Source: Rallus limicola
Lineage: Eukaryota; Chordata; Aves; Gruiformes; Rallidae
Assembly (NCBI GenBank): GCA_022605955.1
Contig: JAKCOZ010000005.1
Location: forward strand, 50,841,762-50,905,761
Length of the DNA stretch: 64,000 nucleotides
Direction of reading: 5' to 3'
Position 1 is the stretch's first letter. Every line of letters starts with the position of its first letter. Shown one piece after another: positions 12,801 through 25,106 of this stretch. The position numbers and the translations under genes are program-made. The notes beneath the pieces were generated by a model. The model saw only the letters and a program-made list of their open reading frames with translations, made no database searches and was not told the DNA's origin.

Positions 12801-15305
12801 TCTCCTTAACTAGACTCAGAAACTGGTTTCTGTCAGGACTCCGTGCCATCTGGCCAAGACTTTATCCAGCACACAGGAGGATATCTCCTCCTTGGTCAGT
12901 ATCCCTGTGGCATGGTGAACAACCTGGTGTCCATGTCCCTTTTGCTCCCTGGTTTCTCCCACAGCCTGGGGATGGGCAGCCAAGTGAGGTGCAAGGGTCA
13001 AGCTTCCCAATGTCAGTAATGGACTTCTGTTTTGCTCGTGGACATGAGGCAAATCCAGCTCTCTGGAGGCTCACTTGATTGTAAGACGAGGTGGGAGACT
13101 CTGCCTCCTGTGCTGCATGCCACCTCACTCCAGCACATCAGTCTTGGTGCTCCAGGATGGGCTGGGGGCAATCAGGGAGCACGAAGGGCTCTGGGAGGCT
13201 TTTTCAGTGTCTGCTGAAGGAAGCAGGTGGTGAGTGAAATGAGGTGGTCTGAGGACTAGGCTGGAGAAACCATTTCTTTCCCTGCACCCCTCATCATGCA
13301 AGTTGCACAAAGTATGTGGCAAATTAGCCACATGCAATTCTTTAGAGTATTCCTCATTTTTCTACGTGCCTAGCATGAGATACTAATTTATTTTACTGTC
13401 ATGTATTGCCACCACACTTTATAGCACCTAAGAGCTTTCCACATTAAGTGGAGAGTCAGGGTGAAGTCCCTGGACATGAACAATCATTGCATTACCTGCT
13501 CTCATGTCCCTCCTGTCCCTTCACGGGTCTGTGGAGCATGCAGGATACACATGCACTGGGGCAGTAAAGAGGGGAGAGGTGGGAGATGATAGGCATTGGC
13601 TTGGCTGTGCTTCAGTAGGAATGTAAAGGCACAAGTGTTGGATTAATAATTGACTTTAGATTTCAAGCTGTCTGAGTAGCCAGTGCAAAGTCTTTGTGTT
13701 CAAACCACAAAGTCTGCTTGGTGCAGAATGCACTTCCATAACATGCAGCATTACAAAAAAATTAAAATCTCAGTCTGAGCACTCCTAGTATTTGGGAGGG
13801 TGGCAGGTTTGACCTTAATCTCCTATTTTCTCCTTTTTCCAGTTTACAAAAAGAGATAATGCCACCAGGTCTCTCAGGGAGTCATGCTAGTGCCCTCCTC
13901 AATGCTAGCAAACTGCTCAGCTACTGTAAAGAGCAACTGTTAGCAATGGGGCAAGAAAATCGAGGTGGTGATGCAGTTAAAACCACCCTTAATCCTCTCG
14001 TCTTGCCTGTGCAGTACTTGGTTTTCCAGTCCCATTTATACCTTCAAAGATATGAACAGTTCCTTAACAGGCCATGAGAAATAAGACGGGGAGGGGGGAG
14101 ATCATTCTCAGAGATTGCAGTTTCATGGTTTGATCTTGGATGGTTGTTCATTGGTTAAAGTAGCTTGAAAGATTTTCTACCTCTAGCGTGAACTACCTCT
14201 CAAATGAGTGGGAAGGTGCTGGAGGAAGGAGATGGATGAAAAGGATGGGGAGGTATCCAGTACGCTTGGCTACACACACTTCTTATCTGTGTTGCTGTAG
14301 TCCTTGGAGGCCTAGCTGTGGCTCAGCACCCCATTTTGCAGAGTTCTTGTTGGTTCTCCTCCTTTGTTGTACATTTGCTTTGAGATAACAGGTAATTACT
14401 TGGGAAATAGAAGTTGGGCAAGAGACCAGGACAGGCTTTTGCTGTCAAAGGCTACCCAGAAAAGTGAGGCATTTCTATGGATAAGTACATGCCAGACATC
14501 CCATCAGGATCATGTTTAATCAGTCAACAGTGATGACCCTCCTAAAAGTTGCCATTTGCCTTAGATAAGACATATCTCTCTGATAACCTCAGTATTTGCC
14601 TTATCCAAGATATTTCCCATAACGAGTACAACAAACTAGATGCTGTTTGTTTAAGCAAAATTATTTATGCAGGGAAGGCTGGTGCTGTGCCTCTCATGCT
14701 TTCAGGTGCTCTCAGGTAGCCAACAGTCACAGTGATGTCCCCTTTTGAAGGGGGCATTTCTCTCAGGGCTGCAGCAAACTGCCCTGGTCCTCTGCCCATG
14801 GGCAGCCCCACCAGCTTGGGGCAGCAAGCACAGCACCTCGTGGCTTTTCTCACCCATTGCCCGTGGAAAGCTCACCCAGATGTCTGCTACAGCCCCTCTT
14901 GCCATGGAGAGACTGAGCAAAGATGCTGGTATATTTTTATTCAGTGTTCTCAGTGTATTTTTTGAGTTTTCAACCAAGGTCTTCCCCAGTTTTCAGGTGT
15001 GTTAGAGAAGGTGGTGGGCAGGGAAGGTCAGTGGGTGAGGTTTCATTGTCTGAGGGACATGGAGGTGGACTAGTGCTCACGTGGCTGGGAAGGACAAGGT
15101 CATGTTCCCAGCCTATGTCTTTCTTATCTGGCAAAGCAAGAGGCTGAACATAGGAGGCATTTCTATACAAGCTAAGAAATGGAGCAAATGCTTCAGAAGG
15201 GAAATAGAGGAGGAAATCTCCTACTGAAAGCAAGGCAAGCTTTCCCCCTCAAGAAAATTTCTGCAAAAGAATCAGCAGAGATTTTTAACTTTTTCACTGC
15301 AGTTT
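9831..15305. other. Non-coding stretch with a small GATA-motif cluster
   Basis: No exon or repeat was recognised. Positions 14554-14605 contain two direct copies of ATTTGCCTTA, each running into a GATA-type site (AGATAAG and TTATCC), with TATC and TGATAA between them. Confidence 0.55.
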
Positions 15306-15309
15306 ATAC

Positions 15310-15362
<53 letters not shown>
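15306..15362. repeat. Compound (TA)n(TG)n microsatellite
   Basis: A run of about eight TA units (15310-15325) passes directly into about 17 TG units (to about 15359) with few interruptions. It is probably length-variable and able to form Z-DNA or a cruciform. Confidence 0.97.
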
Positions 15363-15363
<1 letters not shown>

Positions 15364-18300
15364 CAAATCCCCCAGCCCAAGCATGGTATGCTGACCACTC
15401 AGTTGAACCTGTGAGGAACATTATACAGACCTACAGACCCAGGAATGACAAGATTTTACAAGGGGCATATACACACACAGGACCCTGAAGCCTAATAAGG
15501 AAACTCTTTACCATTTGTTTAAAGACTACATAATTTATGTTTTTCATCATCTCACAGAGGAGAGAAAGTTGTTTACTTTGATTTGTTGATGCAGCAATTT
15601 TAAACATACTGTATGGTATGTGGAGCCAATCTGGAAAAAAACACACCTTATTGATCATGGTGTAACCAGCCCCAAACCATGGCATGTAAAGAAGAAAACT
15701 GTGTGTAAAGGACAGACAGTGTACCGCTCTCACCCACATTATGCACCAGAGGGATGTCTGTGATCATAGACACCTTGCAGGAAGAATTACAGGAAAAGAA
15801 AAAAGTTTAAATGGTTAAAAATGCCAGATTTGAGATGTGCCTTGGGAGAAGAAGGAAAGAGAGGTATCCACAGAGTCACCACCGGCTGCACGGCTCCCTG
15901 AAGCCGTGGGTTCAAGGTTCGAGCTCTCAGGGGCAGGTAGCTGCTAACCCAGAGGAGCGACAGCAAGGAGACTCCACGGAAAATCTGCAGTGATAAATTG
16001 TTTGCTTTTAATATAAGCAGGTTCATAAACCAATCTGATCCCTGAAGCTTGAGAGAGACCAGATACCAGAAAGCACATTTTCAGCTGCAGAGCTGGCAGA
16101 AATCATACCTGGGATCCTGACCCAGGTATAGCATTACACCGTGCTCCAAACAGGTTTGATTACTTGTGATGTCCTCGCTAGGTTACCCAGCACTGTCACG
16201 TACGGTGAGGCTCTCAGAGCTAAAGTGAGCTTTGATTTTTTGTCGTGATGGGCAGGTTGTTGTGTCTTGGGTGTCTGACGGTGCTCTGAGAGCACAAGGT
16301 GCTCTTTGCTGGGCCGCCAAGTAAAACACCATCGGCCATGGGACTGAGCGTGGCCCCTCACTGCTACCTGCAGCACAGAGGTGGGCAGCCTGGACCCTAC
16401 AGCTCCTCCTTCTGTGGGGAAGCCTGGCCAAAACATCCCCTCTTGGTTGCAGAGTGGATGCAGTGGCGAAGCTACCCTCAGCTCAGCCATAGGTACCAAG
16501 CTGGGGCTGGGGTGACCACATGATTTCCCTCTGTGCACATCTCATCACCCCATCCACCCCTCAGTCCCTTGAGAGGAGTTTAAAGGCCCTCCTTGTGCTC
16601 TGGTATCCTCGCATCTTCTCTTGTTTTCATTTGCAGTACACAAGTGTGCTGATGGCTGTAAGTGGGGACAGCAGACCTTCAATTCTTCAAACTTTTTACA
16701 AGAAAAGAGTGCACTTTGCCTAATATGGGCTGCTCCCTGGGCTCTTTGCTTACATCTATTATTTTAAACAGAAGGAGTGGGGTTTTGCTGGTGGCTTTTA
16801 TTCTCTCCTTGCTCTCATTTGTTTTACTCTGAGGAAAATGTGGCTATGTAATCTTATTTCTTTGTGCAAAGGGTTTGTGTTCAGGCAACAGGGGAGAAGT
16901 AACAATTTAAGAATAATAGTACATTTACATAGACCTGATATGCAAATGGTAGATGTGCACTGAAAAAGCCAGGTTCTGCCTTCAGTTCCTGAGCCAGATT
17001 GAAGTAGGTGGGCAAACCAAACGAAAGATCTGATTCAAACCACTAGCTTTGTTTATAGCAACTGCTTTTTCCATCCTGAATACTCTAACATAAATTGTTC
17101 CCCTTTTTTCTCCCTGTTTTTTTTTTTTGTGAGGGAGGGGGGTAATGCTGGTCTTTTTTTTGGTTTTGTTTATATCTCAATGCAGCTGGGGATTTATTGG
17201 CAATATCTCTTATCAAAACTTCTTGCATAGTGCCAAACATTTCTTGAAGCATTTTGTAGAGTCAGAAAAAAATTGTCATTGTGCAGGGACTCTTCCCTGT
17301 CCTGCAGCTTAACTTTTTATTAGAGGTCATGAAATCAAGATATCAAGCACCGAAGTGGCTAATGGCTAGAGTGGATGAGGTAAATCCTCTTCTTATCTCT
17401 TCCTCCCCTTTTCCAACTGAGATTTTTTTTGACAAAATGAAGTTTCAGCTGCACTGATGCATCTTGGCTTTCCTCAGAAAAAACCTGGATTTATTTTATG
17501 GAATAGAGAAGGGGGTTTTCTGTAAAAATTACTGTTTCTGCTTGCAAAAAATGTTTTGGCAGAAGAGATGTGCCCTCTGTTCCTACCTATTAGTAGGATA
17601 TATTCCAGTCAGTACTTGAAATTAACAGACAGCTATTAATACAAAGTACTTTCAGCCATAGAATTCTTATCTTTAGATGATTCAGTCTGAGTTTTCTTTG
17701 TTCCTGGAATAATCCTTACTTTCCTGTTCAGGACATGCACTTACTTTACTTTCAATGTCCATTTTGCACTGAAGACCTAATTAGTTGCTACATGTCAGCA
17801 GCATAAACATGCAAATGCTTTTGAGCATCTCCCCACTCTGTTCCCTGGTTCGTACTGCACTGATATGTCATGATGAACACATACACTACCTGCTGTTATA
17901 ATAGACAGCAGCAGCCACAGGCAGTGGAGGCCATCACTGTGTTGTCTCTTCTGGAGACTTAGAGGGCCTGAAGGTGATGCCTGCATGGCTCGGTGTGGTG
18001 GCCCAGGTGGTGTGACACCCTGTGCAGTGCACCAGCCCAGGCCAGTGACCCAGCTCGGGGCTCATTAGCTCCAGCCACACTGAATTTTAGTCAAACCAAC
18101 CCTTCTCACTCCTACTTCCCAGAGACTTGCTCCTGTCCTGCTCCATCGACTTGGCCATGCTTACAGAAGAAGGGACTGGGGTCTGGTGAGGACAGCGACA
18201 GAGACCAGATTTGGGTGTGTGGAAAGTGTGATTTGTTTTGTGTGCTTGTGTGTGTGTGTGTTATTTTCCACCTGGAACAGTTTCCTGGGCTGGCTCGCAG

Positions 18301-20689
18301 AGATGCCAGGTATGTGGTGGGAGGGTTTTCCTGGTGTTGGATGAGGTGGGGAGAGATGCAGGGACACCAATAGCCAGCCGTGCTCTTGAACAAGACCCTT
18401 CACCCCTATGTCTTGGCCCAGAGCAGCTTCTGGTGAAACGAAGCCCAACTGCTTCCAACAAGCTCTTGATCAAGCCATTATGTTTGTGACTAATTTCTTA
18501 AATATCTGCTTTCCTTCTTATGCTCTCTCAAGAGCCTCCTGCTCCACGGTTGACTCACACGCGAGCAGGTGCTGCTGGCAGGGACGGCACATGCCAGTTT
18601 CCCCTCCCCTGCCTCCGTACCGAGCCTCAGCTCTGCTCCCCAGCATCCCCTGTCCTCAGATTTTGGGACAGATTCTGCCCAACCCTGTCCTGCTGCCAGT
18701 GGGGTCAGAGAAACGATGACATGAAATAGCTGACAACACCAAGACCCGTCTATGTGGAAAAAAAAAAAGCAATTTGACCATTTGCTTTACCTCTCCCTGG
18801 GGAAGGAAGGAGTTTGCAGTGCACGAGGGGGGGTCTGGTATCAGAAAACAAAGCGTTTTCCACCCAGAAACTCTTCTGTGATACTTCTGTATGTTTAAAG
18901 AAACCCCCGGTTTCAGTGCTGGGTGCTGCATGGGGCAGGCTGTGGTATGGTGGCAGGGGGGTCAGGGTGAACAAGTTGGTCAGCTGTGTGGCCAGGATGA
19001 GAACTGCGTGGAAGTGCAGCTGTTACTTCACCGACAAATGAACCTGCCCTCCTAACCAAGGCAGTCTTTCTTAAGGGAATGGCAGGAGGGGCCAAACTCC
19101 CACCACGCTGTCATGAAATAATCCCTGAAGCACTTGTTCAAAAACTGCAGGTCTTGTATTGCCTGAGAGTAAAGTTTGACAGCCTCAGCCCTGTATGTAC
19201 AGACAAGGCATGGGCACCAGAGATGGACCTCGCTTTGCATTTAGGGAGAGGTCAAGGAGGAAGTCAAGGGAAAGGGTTACATTTCTTTGAATGTAATGGG
19301 CAAGGGAATTTAGCCTGTGATGTGGTTCCACCATCATGATTGAGGCATGATTTGGGGTGCCATGGGCTATGGGAGAGGAGAGCAGGCAACCACGTGTCAC
19401 ACAACCTCTCTGCGGTGATGTTCTTTTGGTGGCCCACAGATCACATCCTGGTGCAGCAGCTCCTTCTGTCCAGAGGATGGGTTGTGCAAGCAGTAAATGC
19501 TGCCCAAACAGATTCCCAATTGCTCTGCATGGGTGCTGGCTTTGGCCCACTGGGACCAAAATGGCACAACCCAACTATTTTGGGAGCTACAGCTGCTCCT
19601 GAGCTCCCGTACATGGTTAGACAGCCTTGCTCTACCCTCTCTGCTCCTGGGGTCCCTGCATGGCATCAGAGAGGGCCATGAAAACCATCCATCCCTGCAG
19701 CAGCAAAAAACATCACCTCAGAGAGCTCTGCAGAGGGAGGAGAAAGGGCAACAGTTGCCTGTCTGCAAGGACCTCACACCACGTTATTAACATTTGGTGG
19801 CAAGAAAAGCATCACCAGGAAAGACTTTCCTCCCCAGCACAGGGGCACAGCTGCGCTCTGCATCGGGGCTGCTCTGAGGCAGCCGGTGGATCTATACAAT
19901 TTCCAGACCCCTTCCTTGCTTGTCCTTAGCCTGGGAGAGCAGATGCAGCACCACTGAGCTCATTCCTGCTTTTCCTTCCATATTAGGCAGACCCCTAAGT
20001 GTCGTGCCCTTCGCAGAGCTAACATGATCTCCAGATAGCAGCAGATGGCACTCGACGGCTTGTGTTGTGTCCGCAACTCCTCGCGCACATTTTACCTTTC
20101 TCAGGGCTTCAGTTCCCTCCCCCAGTGTCATGTCCCATCACATCATCTCTTGGGGTGCAACCGCTGGACCATGCTCTTGCTCCAGTTGAAAGATACACAG
20201 CTGCTGCTTGTGGATGAAGGTCTTAATGAGCGGGTACCACTTGGATCAAGGCTACTGATGCTGGGAACAAACCCTCCCAGGAGGGAGGGAGCAGAGACGT
20301 CTCTTCTCCTTGGCCAGTGGCCTCCCTGTGACCTGTACTGAATGATAAAAAAAGACAGCAGGATAACTGAAAAATGACATATATCCTTTGTCCGCCTCGG
20401 CCTCTGCTGGTGCCTCCTCCTCCCCTCCTGTGCCGTTGGGCTGCGGGGGAGTGAGATCATCCATGCTTTCCCTCGCAGCGGGTCAGCCCTTGCTGGCCCA
20501 CCTGGTGCTCATGTTGCTAAATATATCGAGGATGAGTGGCACCAGCAAGCACATCTAATTGTCACGGAGCAGATTTTTACAGTAGATGTCTCGTGCTGAT
20601 TTACCACAGAAGTCATCTGAAAGATGGAGCGTGCACAGGATAAAAGCCTTGGAGATACCTTACAGGCACTTGTCTGTAACAAGGGAAAC
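15363..20689. other. Non-coding stretch, nothing firm
   Basis: Only a short TG tract near 18237-18261 stands out. Open frames here overlap on both strands and have no recognisable domains. Confidence 0.6.
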
Positions 20690-21130
20690 TTGCACAGAAA
20701 TTCGTCCTGGAAAGAGCTGGATTTTGAGCCATTGGAAATGTTTGCAATATCCACGCGAGGTATTTATCTCAGCTCGTGGCTTCAGCACGGAGCGTGTTCT
20801 GCAGCCTGTAACCATGGAGCAGGGGGCTGGCAGAAGACATGACCTAGCAATCGGCTCTGTGTGATTAATGTAACCAAATGGTGAGCGGGTGCATGAAATG
20901 GGAGCAAGGCATTGCCTGTGCAGCCCCCTCAACCTGGCAATCAATTTGGGTCAAGAGTAGTGAATTTATTTTCGGGTGGGCAGAGATAAAGCCTGCTTTA
21001 ATGCACGGCGAAGCGACTTAACCGCAGGTGTGTAAAAACAAGGGCTTGATTTCACGTGGTTGATTCCCACAAGTGAATCCATCATTTTGGCACTTGGTGT
21101 AAACCAGGAGATGGGAAACAATGGGCTTAT
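20690..21130. promoter_or_regulatory. Candidate conserved non-coding element
   Basis: The segment has low repeat content and clustered factor-like sites: GTGTGATTAATGTAACC, GCAATCAATTTGGG, CAGAGATAAAGCC (GATA), TTAACCGCAGGTGTG (a RUNX-like core plus an E-box/T-box-like half-site) and TTTCACGTGG (E-box). No open frame is supported. The function is inferred from motifs only. Confidence 0.35.
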
Positions 21131-22079
21131 TTGATAGTGAAGAGTAGATTACATGGGTCACCTTCTTGGGCTGAAATATACCCTCCGCCTCTGTGGATTA
21201 TCTTTAGTCCCCAGCTGCCCAAGAGGGATCCTCAAGCATGGGTCATGGCAAGGACCAGCTGGTGTAGCTTCCCATGCCTCGTTTCCAGACACTGCCAGCT
21301 CCACAGCATCCTCTGGCTTTGCTTTCTCACCTCAGTGGGTATTTGGCCTCGGCACCCATGTCTTCAGAGCCTGGGCAGAGAGTTTCACTGCTACCCACCA
21401 AAACTCCCAGTCTTCCTCCACTATTGAGAATGGTGGTGGCACCCTGAGATCTTCCAGCCCAGTGGGAAGATCATTTCACATCTCGTCCTTAATGCCTTCC
21501 AGGTTAACTTCAGCGTCGATGCCCTGCAGGGAGGAATAAGCTGGAATTTGGGACAGTGTTCAGATTTTCACTTTTCCCTCCCATCACAAAGCAGCCTTGG
21601 CAGCCAAGACGAGAAGGTGTGCACTTAGCTCATAAAAATAAACAGTGTTCTCTGCTGCATTCCTGGACATAATGTTTGCAGATCTGATACTCACTTGTGC
21701 CGCTCCGGCAAGCATTAGTTGGCTCAAATACTAAATATTTACACAGTGTGTGTCACGTGCGGCCTGTGAGGAGGGAAAGCATCATCGCTCCCACTTACAG
21801 GGCCGTTAAGTGACTTGTCCATGGCTGCTCTGGAAAGACCCCGGCAGTACTGAAAAGCTGGCAGAGCCCTGGGGGCACATGGCTGCTCTTCCCCTGGGAC
21901 TTTGGGAGACGTCCCTTCGGGGAAAGGTGTCCCTTGCCAGTGGGAAAGGAGAGGTGCGGAATTCAGGACGGGCAACTGGATAAAGCTTTGGCTGCCCCGT
22001 GGAAAATCAGGCCCTTGCGTACACTGTGATGGCATCACCAAGAGCTGGCAGCTGGACCTGGTGCACAGCTTAATTTCGT
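21131..22079. other. Non-coding stretch, nothing recognised
   Basis: No gene, repeat or clear motif cluster was seen. Confidence 0.55.
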
Positions 22080-22330
22080 GCAGGAGATGATGCCAGAGGC
22101 TTTAAAGAAGCAGCTGCCACCTAATTCCAGAAATCACCCGGACTTCTGAGAAAACTCATCTCTCCCAGCCTGTGCAGCAAACAAATTGTTGCTTTTTCTG
22201 TTGACAAGAAGCCATAAATTACCCTGTTATATAAAAGGGACCAGCAGCCCCAGGAGCTGTGCTCCGGCCGGCGAGCAGGCGTTTTGTTTTAGCAGGGAGG
22301 GGTAAACCCCTTGCCTTTAAGGGAGATGGC
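22080..22330 (+). promoter_or_regulatory. Candidate element with consensus TATA box
   Basis: TATATAAAAGG at 22228-22238 is a textbook TATA box. A GC-richer segment follows (GCTCCGGCCGGCGAGCAGGC, about 22260-22279), where a start site would be expected about 30 bp downstream. The upstream 150 bp are AT-rich (AACAAATTGTTG, GCCATAAATTACC). No coding exon follows, so any transcript would be non-coding or spliced. Confidence 0.3.
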
Positions 22331-23359
22331 CCCAGTTTACCCAGGTTGCTGCCCAGCAGCCTTCTGTCTTTCTATAGGTTTCTCCAGTAAAGGTCGCATA
22401 GATGGCTTGGGAATAACACACTCCCCTTGCTGCATGTCGTGCGGATGAAGCTGAAAAGTCTCTCAGGACTGGTTGTCTCCTGCATGTTTATTTTATTCAG
22501 TCGTATCATGTCAGTGTGTCTGCCTAAATATAGCTTCTGTGAAGAGCATTTCCAAGTTTCCTGTTACAGTTTCACTCGCAGTTACCTTACAGTAAATGGA
22601 GGAAAATCAATGTAATCTCCATTACGTGCCACATCTGAATGTGCCTTGCTGGACATTCTGCCTGGATTGATTCTTCCCTCATGGAAACCGCCCGTCCTCT
22701 CTGCCTCTCCTCCCTCCTTTTTTGTTGGAATAAACCCCAATTTTGTCATTTAAAAACCCGCTCACTCTCCTTTGTCTGATGTTCCCTGCAGATAAAACTC
22801 TTGCAGGAACTGACAGTGCAGAAACCGTGGAGTCCCTGGACAGAGTTGCAACTGCAAAGCCCAGATTAATTGATTCTGTGGCATTTGGAGATGATCATTT
22901 CAGCAGCTTCTATGGAGCAAATTGAGCAGAAGGGTCAAATTCAAGGTAATCTCAGAATAACAACTGTTAGCCTGGAGCTTGCTTCTTTTGTCTTTTACAG
23001 ACTAGGTCACCCTACAAGTAGTAAGAAAACAATTGATTTTAAAAGGTGTTCCCCTTGTTGGGGTGTTTAAATACAGCCCACGGCCTTCCAGTAGCATGTG
23101 CCCACAGATACACAGAGAAAAATACTATTACCAGATCCCTGTAGTGTCAGTGTCAACCGGTCACCAGTAAACAATCACAGCTATAAAATGATCCAGCAGA
23201 TGTTATGCTAGAGATGAGTAGTCTGAAATAGAAAGTTTAAAAATATATCTGCCGGGCCAAATCACACCCTCTTTTTTTATGCTGTGCTCTGTGATTTTGG
23301 GCCCACAATTGGCTCCTCAGTTCCAAATGTAGGTAGTCCCACAGCCATCAGCACATGCT
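22331..23359. other. Non-coding stretch, nothing firm
   Basis: A TTCCCTGCAG followed by an open stretch at about 22792-22925 looks splice-acceptor-like, but the peptide is unrecognised and the case is weak. Confidence 0.5.
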
Positions 23360-23405
23360 GGGATGGGATGGGATGGGATGGGATGGGATGGGATGGGATG
23401 GGGGG
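23360..23405 (+). repeat. (GGGAT)8 pentanucleotide array
   Basis: Eight perfect GGGAT units (23360-23399) are followed by GGGGGG. The regular G-triplets every five bases give G-quadruplex potential on the plus strand. Confidence 0.98.
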
Positions 23406-24844
23406 ACGTTGTCACATGGGGCTCTGCCCGCAGCAACCACCCAAAGAACAGTGCATATTGATATTTATTTTTAAAGACTTGGACCTGAGGTAGGGTTAAT
23501 ACCCAGAAGGGTTGCGTTGGCATGTGCAAAATCAAAGCAGCAAAGCCTCAGCTGCTGGAGAAGTGGAGTGAGGTTGTGGCAGCCACAGATTGAGTCACAA
23601 AAGGGGGGGCACCACTGTGCTGCCCATGGCAAGATGGGGCGCCCACCATGCATCCCCAGTCCCTTAGTCCAGCAGAGATGTTTCATCAAGAGATTGTGAC
23701 TTTATCTTGCATCCACATCCTGAGACTCTGAGCCAAAAAGAGATCACAGAGCCCTTAGGGGTTAAGCAGCTGCTTTACATAACAATATCTATCAAAGTCT
23801 GGAGACAAATGAAGGATTATTTTGTGCTTTTTTTTTGAAAGGGGGGACCCAGAAGATATATCAGCAACATCCTCTCTGCAGAGAAGGGTGCTGTGGACAG
23901 GAGGACCCCAAAGAGACCTTGGTGACCCTGGTGAAACCCCTGTTATCATCAGGTCCTGGGGGGCTCGTTCCTACAAGTGAGGAGCAGGTGACACCAGTCA
24001 TTTTGGCCTGCGGTTGTACTATCTCGGGCTGTGATCCTATCAGACCTCATGAGCCAAACAAGACGAGGCCACAGCAGCAGCTGGCTGGGAGATTTCCAGG
24101 AAAAAGAAGCAAGAGAGCAGCCTTTATGAATCTGACAGTCTGCTCTGTTCAGGGAGATTTAGACACAGAGCATGATGGAGCATTAAAACCTCAAATCCAG
24201 GGTCAGTTCAAAGACCCCAGCCCAGCTCTGTGACATGGCCTGGGCAGGAGGCAACACTTCCCAGCTCTCCTGGGCTGTTGATAGTTTCTTTGTCTGTTTA
24301 AAGGTTGTGTCTTCTACCTGGACTACAAATGAACAGAGATGGCTCAAACAAACAGAATTCCTGAGTAGAAAAGGGACAGAGGGGAGAGGTGGGGTAAAGG
24401 GAGCAGCAGAAAAGTTCCTGGGAGAGGGCAGTACATTCTGCTTTCAGATCTGAAAGCAAGTGACCAGCCGTGTTGATAAGCAACACCTACAGCCAGAGAA
24501 GGCCTGGCAGCTTCCATCAATGACAACTTCTGGGGCAGGAGGGACAGACCGGACACCACAGGCAGCTGGAACAGGGGACATCCCAGTGCCCAGGGATGGG
24601 GTTGGCTGCCCCTCTAGCCTGCTTGGGAGGACTGGTGTGCAATGGGCTTGATCCTTCAGGACTACTGGTCCATCTCATGCAGAGCATCCATCAGTTGCAT
24701 GTTCATGGAGCAGCTGCACTGTGTGCTGCCCCTTCCCTGGAGCAGACGTCTCTGCTGGAGGAGGTATTTGAGGGCAGTGCCTCATCCCTTGGGCTGAAAT
24801 CACTCCTGTGTCTCTATGGACAGGAAAAATGCAAGCAAATAGCA
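23406..24844. other. Non-coding stretch, nothing recognised
   Basis: No gene or repeat was identified between the GGGAT array and the CR1. Confidence 0.55.
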
Positions 24845-25106
24845 GAGGAGAGAGTGGAATGAAGCTGCGTCACGGAAAGTTCTTGTTGGACATGAGGAAA
24901 AAGGTCTTCATGGAGAGGTGGTCAGTCACTGGAATCGACTCTCCAGGGAAGCAGTCATGGCACCAAGCCTGTCAGAGTTCAAGGAGCATCTGGACAACAC
25001 TCCTAGTCATATGGTTTATTGTTAGGTAGTCCTGCATGGAGCAAGGAACTGGACTCAATGAACCTTATGGGTCCCTTCCAACACAAGATATTCCATCATT
25101 CTATGT
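24845..25106 (+). mobile_element. CR1 LINE 3' end
   Basis: This is a 5'-truncated CR1. It contains GTGGAATGAAGCTGCGTCAC, GTCATGGCACCAAGCCTG, CAGAGTTCAAGGAGCATCTG and GGGTCCCTTCCAACAC. It ends with the hallmark tail ATTCCATCATTCTATG, a copy of the CR1 8-bp terminal repeat. 5' truncation is normal for this family. Confidence 0.92.

Noticed and set aside
15179..15394. Plus-strand open frame with a YIYIYVCVCVCV run
   Set aside because: The run is a translation of the TA/TG microsatellite.
15895..15935. tRNA-like B box (GGTTCGAGCTC) near 15917
   Set aside because: No matching A box, acceptor stem or anticodon arm could be built from the surrounding ~75 bases.
22792..22925. Possible exon after TTCCCTGCAG
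   Set aside because: The acceptor-like site and short open frame alone are expected by chance. No donor or family match was found.
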